Under the pieces are notes generated by a model. The model did not search any database and was not told where the DNA came from. It saw only the letters and a list, made by a program, of their open reading frames with translations. Below are positions 33,926-36,959 of a stretch of 36,959 nucleotides of DNA, one piece after another. This DNA comes from Xanthomonas pisi DSM 18956 (GTDB lineage: Bacteria; Pseudomonadota; Gammaproteobacteria; Xanthomonadales; Xanthomonadaceae), in assembly GCF_001010415.1 (NCBI RefSeq), contig NZ_JPLE01000084.1:1-36959 (forward strand), given 5' to 3'. Each line of letters starts with the position of its first letter. The stretch's first letter is position 1. The translations under genes were made by a program, and so were the position numbers.

Positions 33926-34426
33926 ATGCAACTTCAGGAACGTAGCGAGAGCATCAAGCAGTTGGCAGAATTGATTCGCGGCGTGGACATTGCGATGTTC
34001 ACGACCGTCTCGGCGGACGGCAAGTTGGTGAGCCGCCCGCTGGGCACGCAGGAAGTCGAATTCGATGGCGACCTGTGGTTCGCCACCGCTGCCGACAGCC
34101 CGAAGGTGGCGGAGATCGCCGCCGACCCGCGCGTCAACGTGGCCTACGCCTCGGCATCCAGGAACACCTATGTGTCGGTCGCAGGCACCGCCCGCGTGGT
34201 GCACGACCGCGCCAAGATCGATGTGTTGTGGTCGCCGGCAATGAAGGTGTTTTTCCCCGGCGGCAAGGACGACCCCAACCTGCGCCTGATTCACGTACGC
34301 GCCGAGTCGGCAGAGTATTGGGACGGCCCCAGCGGCCTGCTCGGCAAGGCGCTGTACTTCGTCATGGCTGCCGTCACCGACGACACTGCCAGCCTCTCGG
34401 ACAACCGCGTGGTCGATCTGAAGTAA
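33926..34426 (+). CDS. Pyridoxamine 5'-phosphate oxidase-family (general stress protein 26-like) FMN-binding protein
   Basis: The 166-residue protein has the split-barrel flavin-binding fold: an early helix (SIKQLAELIRGVDIAMFTTV), SRPLGTQEVEFDGDLWFAT, PKVAEIAADPRVNVAYAS and the late RLIHVRAESAEYWDGPSG. These proteins bind FMN or related cofactors and are linked to general stress responses; they usually lack pyridoxamine oxidase activity. The ATG at 33926 gives the usual length. A tandem 19-bp repeat begins directly after the stop codon. Confidence 0.92.
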   Translation: MQLQERSESIKQLAELIRGVDIAMFTTVSADGKLVSRPLGTQEVEFDGDLWFATAADSPKVAEIAADPRVNVAYASASRNTYVSVAGTARVVHDRAKIDVLWSPAMKVFFPGGKDDPNLRLIHVRAESAEYWDGPSGLLGKALYFVMAAVTDDTASLSDNRVVDLK

Positions 34427-34427
34427 G

Positions 34428-34522
34428 CAAGACCTGGCGTAAGCGCCAAGCCCTGATCCGAGCGCCAGGACCTGACGTCAGTGACACATCCCGATCCAGT
34501 CACCAAGGCCTGGCTTTAGTGC
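34428..34522 (+). repeat. Five degenerate tandem copies of a 19-bp unit
   Basis: Units start at 34428, 34447, 34466, 34485 and 34504. The consensus is CAAG-N-CCTGACN-T/C-NAGTGC. C1, A2, C6, C7 and G9 are identical in all five units, and most other positions in three or four. The array begins just after the PPOX-family stop codon, in the 447-base gap before the convergent ExoD-like gene. The function is unknown; it could be a decayed satellite or a protein-binding array. Confidence 0.7.
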
Positions 34523-34699
34523 GACGGTCGGGCGTTCTACACGAGCGGTCCGTTCGAATGCGGCGAAAACTCGTCGCCGCAAGCTTCGCTTGTTCGCGTG
34601 TGGCGCACTGTGTCGCCCACAACGCAACGCAGTCCGCACGGGGCGTACCACGACACCACTGCAACCCAGGATCGCTCAACTGCGCGCCAAGCACGTTAG

Positions 34700-34730
34700 C
34701 CCCTCTCCGGCGGGAGAGGGGTTGGGGTGA
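34700..34730. repeat. Extragenic palindromic repeat (CCCCTCTCC...GGAGAGGGG type)
   Basis: A perfect 9-bp stem with a four-base loop (34700-34708 and 34713-34721) is followed by TTGGGGTGA. This hairpin-plus-tail is, as far as I know, a common dispersed extragenic element in Xanthomonas and other gamma-proteobacteria. It lies between the convergent PPOX and ExoD-like genes and may serve as a transcription end. Confidence 0.75.
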
Positions 34731-34873
34731 GGGTACGTCCGCCAGCAACCTCGACGTTTGACTGACATTGCCAACCGGCTTTGGCCAGCGGAAAAGTTTC
34801 ACCCACGTTCCAGCGTGAAGCGTGATCAGTCGGCGCCAACAGGCGCAATCAGGCGCGCACGCAAGGTTGAAAC

Positions 34874-35545
34874 TCAACGCCAAGCGACCGGCCACCACCC
34901 GCGAATCAGATCCACCAACTGATCCGACGTGATGCCGAACACTGCGATCGATGCCAGTGCCGCCGCCCAGCCAGCCAGCATCAAGGCGCCATCGCGCTCC
35001 AGCAAGGCCAGCGCGAACAGCAACAGGATCAGGCCGAACAGGTAGTTGGTAAACGGGATCGGCAGCGTCAGCAAGATACCGACCAGCACCAGCAGCAGCC
35101 CGGTGAACACCTGTGCCGGTATCCGATCGAGCATGCCGTGCAGACGCGGCTTGAGCAGGCGATCCAGGCGCTGCAGCGTCGGTGCCAGCTTCGCCACGAA
35201 GCGCTGGCTGGTGCGTCGCCGCGGCCCGCGTTCGCCGATAAAGGCTGGCACCCACGGCTTGCGCAGGCAGCACATCATCTGCACGCCGATCAGCACCGTC
35301 AGCGGACCGCTGATGCCGCCGGCCACCCCCGGGATCGGAATGAACGAAGGCAGGATCGCCAGGAACAAGAACACCCCGAACGCGCTTTGCTGCAGGTCGG
35401 CGAGGATGTCGCGCACCCGCAGCACGTGCTCCGGGTCGCCGTCGCTGAAGGCCGCCAGCAAGCTGCGGATGCCTTCGTTGCGGTAGCGCATCTGCTCGCC
35501 GCCGGACGCGTCGGATGGCGGGACGCCGTTATCCGACGATGTCAT
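34874..35545 (-). CDS. ExoD-family exopolysaccharide synthesis-related membrane protein
   Basis: The 223-residue protein matches the ExoD family: an N-terminal cytoplasmic stretch (RDILADLQQSAFGVFLFLAILPSFIPIPGVAGGISG) leads into three or four membrane helices with a basic loop (RKPWVPAFIGERGPRRRTSQ). ExoD was named from rhizobial exopolysaccharide work, but its molecular role is unclear. The ATG at 35545 overlaps the end of the CBS-domain gene by 17 bases; an ATG at MRYRNEG is a possible later start. Despite the name there is no sign that it belongs to the polysaccharide operons to the left. Confidence 0.88.
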   Translation of the reverse strand: MTSSDNGVPPSDASGGEQMRYRNEGIRSLLAAFSDGDPEHVLRVRDILADLQQSAFGVFLFLAILPSFIPIPGVAGGISGPLTVLIGVQMMCCLRKPWVPAFIGERGPRRRTSQRFVAKLAPTLQRLDRLLKPRLHGMLDRIPAQVFTGLLLVLVGILLTLPIPFTNYLFGLILLLFALALLERDGALMLAGWAAALASIAVFGITSDQLVDLIRGWWPVAWR

Positions 35546-36869
35546 CGCTGTCCTCGTCGCCGATGCGGCTCAACAGCAGCTTGTCCACACGCGCGCCATC
35601 CAGATCCACGATTTCGATGCGCCAACCGGCCCAATCGAAGAATTCGCCGGCCTGCGGAATGCGGCCGAAGTAGTAGATGCACAGCCCGGCCAGCGTGTGG
35701 TAATCGCCTTCGTCGGCTTCCGGCAGTTCGGCGCCCAGCACTTCGCGCAATTCTTCCACCGGCAGCGAACCGTCGATCAGCAGCGAGCCGTCGGCGCGGG
35801 TCACCACCAACGCGTCTTCGTCGGTGTTTTCCACCGCCTGCAAACGTCCGACCACCGCGCCCATCAGGTCGCTGATGGTCACCAGCCCGCGGATTTCGCC
35901 GTATTCGTCCACCACCAGCGCCATCGACTGCTGTTCTTCGCGGAAGATCTCCAGCAGCTTCATCGCATGCGTGGATTCGGAGACGAACAAGGTATCGCGC
36001 AGTGCCTGGAACAGGTTCTCGCCGTGCCCGCCCAGGCGCGTGACCAGCGATTTGACTTCCAGCACGCCGGCAATGTCCTGATCGCTGCCGCGGTACACCG
36101 GGTAACGCGAGAACTCGTGCTCGCGCATCACCAGCAGATTGCGTTCCGGCTCGGCATTGGCATCCAGCCAGGCGATGCGGTTGCGCGGGGTCATCAGGCT
36201 GTCGGCCGTGCGATCGCCCAGCCGCATCACCCGGTTCATCATGTCGCGCTCGTGCGCATCGATCACGCCGGCCTCGTGGCTTTCGGCCACCAGCATGCGG
36301 ATCTCTTCTTCGGTGATCGATGCCGATTCGTCCTTGCCCATGCCCAGCAGGCGCAGCACCAGCCGGGTGGAGCGCGCCAGCACCCACACCCCCGGCGCGG
36401 CGATCTTGGCCAGCCAGGTCATCGGCACCGCGACAAAGCCGGCGATGTCCTCGGAATTGCGCAGTGCCAGCCGCTTGGGCACCAGCTCGCCGAAGATCAG
36501 CGTCAGAAAGGTGATCAGGGCCACTGCCAGGGTGCTGCCGATCACCGCCGAATACGGTTTGGGCTCGCCAACCAGCGAGAAGGTGGCCGACAGCGCAGGG
36601 AAGGCCAGCTGCAGCCGTTCGCCGATCGCCTCGCCGATGGCTTCGCCGCCGAACAGGCCGGTCAGGATGCCGATCGAGGTGATGCCGATCTGGACCGTGG
36701 ACAGGAAGTTCTCGGGGCTCTCGGCCAATGCCAGGGCCCGCGCGGCGCGCTTGCTGGAGCCGGCCATCTGCTTCAGGCGGCTCTTGCGCGAGGTCATCAG
36801 CGACATCTCCGACATGGCGAAGAAGCCGTTCAGCACGATCAGTGCGATGACGATCAGAAACTCAACCAC
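35529..36869 (-). CDS. Hemolysin-family (CNNM/CorC/HlyC-type) membrane protein with CBS domains
   Basis: The 446-residue protein has an N-terminal DUF21/CNNM membrane domain (about residues 1-190, with NGFFAMSEMSLMTSRKSRL and TLIFGELVPKRLALRNSE). It continues with a CBS-domain pair (about 205-335, VMRLGDRTADSLMTPRNRI and QSMALVVDEYGEIRGLVTIS) and a C-terminal CorC_HlyC domain (about 350-435, GDYHTLAGLCIYYFGRIP). Proteins of this type are linked to divalent cation export or envelope integrity; the hemolysin name is historical. It starts at a GTG (36869) and overlaps the ExoD-like gene. Confidence 0.93.
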   Translation of the reverse strand: MVEFLIVIALIVLNGFFAMSEMSLMTSRKSRLKQMAGSSKRAARALALAESPENFLSTVQIGITSIGILTGLFGGEAIGEAIGERLQLAFPALSATFSLVGEPKPYSAVIGSTLAVALITFLTLIFGELVPKRLALRNSEDIAGFVAVPMTWLAKIAAPGVWVLARSTRLVLRLLGMGKDESASITEEEIRMLVAESHEAGVIDAHERDMMNRVMRLGDRTADSLMTPRNRIAWLDANAEPERNLLVMREHEFSRYPVYRGSDQDIAGVLEVKSLVTRLGGHGENLFQALRDTLFVSESTHAMKLLEIFREEQQSMALVVDEYGEIRGLVTISDLMGAVVGRLQAVENTDEDALVVTRADGSLLIDGSLPVEELREVLGAELPEADEGDYHTLAGLCIYYFGRIPQAGEFFDWAGWRIEIVDLDGARVDKLLLSRIGDEDSDDIVG

Positions 36870-36959
36870 GGGCGTCTTCCCCGGTCAGTGAAGGGGAGGG
36901 CGGGCAAGCACGGGGTTGGCCGGCGCGCGCGAGGGCGGGGCGGCAACGGGGAAATATAG

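Noticed and set aside
34500..35273. A 257-codon minus-strand frame across the repeat region and the ExoD-like gene
   Set aside because: It crosses the extragenic repeats and overlaps the recognisable ExoD-like frame without any domain of its own.

Overview
The window looks like a chromosomal segment from Xanthomonas or a close relative in the Xanthomonadaceae. This is inferred from high GC content, dense genes with ATGA/GTGA overlaps, a ccmCDEFGH cytochrome c maturation operon, and an accessory polysaccharide locus beside a repeat element of a kind common in these genomes. No tRNA, rRNA, CRISPR array, insertion sequence or prophage was recognised.

Left part (1-6914, minus strand): one tightly overlapping operon encodes an ECF sigma factor, a zinc-binding membrane anti-sigma factor and a secreted or membrane-anchored S8 (subtilisin-like) protease. 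It continues after 10 bp into ccmC-ccmD-ccmE-ccmF-ccmG-ccmH, with ccmH cut by the window edge. ccmA and ccmB are not upstream of ccmC, where they usually lie. Then come an outer-membrane barrel gene and a three-gene electron-transfer operon on the minus strand (6922-10571): cytochrome b561, an outer-membrane porin-like protein with one CxxCH haem motif, and a small class I cytochrome c.

Middle (10872-24734, plus strand): two operons for a Wzx/Wzy-type surface polysaccharide. The first holds a dTDP-3-amino-3,6-dideoxyhexose pathway (FdtA-like ketoisomerase, DegT-family aminotransferase, NeuD/PglD-like and FemAB/GNAT-like acyltransferases), a GH43-like beta-propeller protein, Wzx, a GT2, Wzy and Wzz. 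The second holds two SAM methyltransferases around an amidohydrolase, then two GT4 glycosyltransferases.

Right of this (25064-31009) lies a group that resembles peptide-tailoring modules: an NTP_transf_5-type nucleotidyltransferase, a B12-binding radical SAM enzyme, an HPr-kinase-like kinase and an ABC exporter. The exporter is broken by a +1 shift exactly at a run of eight G. The rest (31050-36869) is ordinary housekeeping and accessory sequence: MFS transporter, luciferase-like monooxygenase, PPOX-family protein, ExoD-like protein and a CorC/HlyC-type CBS protein, with two repeat elements between 34428 and 34730.

Main discovery: six intergenic sites share the bipartite motif GCAACC-(TTT or AAA)-N13-GCAC-NN-A, with an invariant 16-base gap between GCAACC and GCAC. 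They lie upstream of the sigma operon itself, the cytochrome b561 operon, both polysaccharide operons, the radical SAM gene and the HPr-kinase/ABC operon. This is the layout expected of an autoregulated ECF sigma regulon. It ties the sigma/anti-sigma/protease module, cytochrome maturation, an outer-membrane electron-transfer chain, an unusual polysaccharide and a tailoring/export module into one proposed envelope system.
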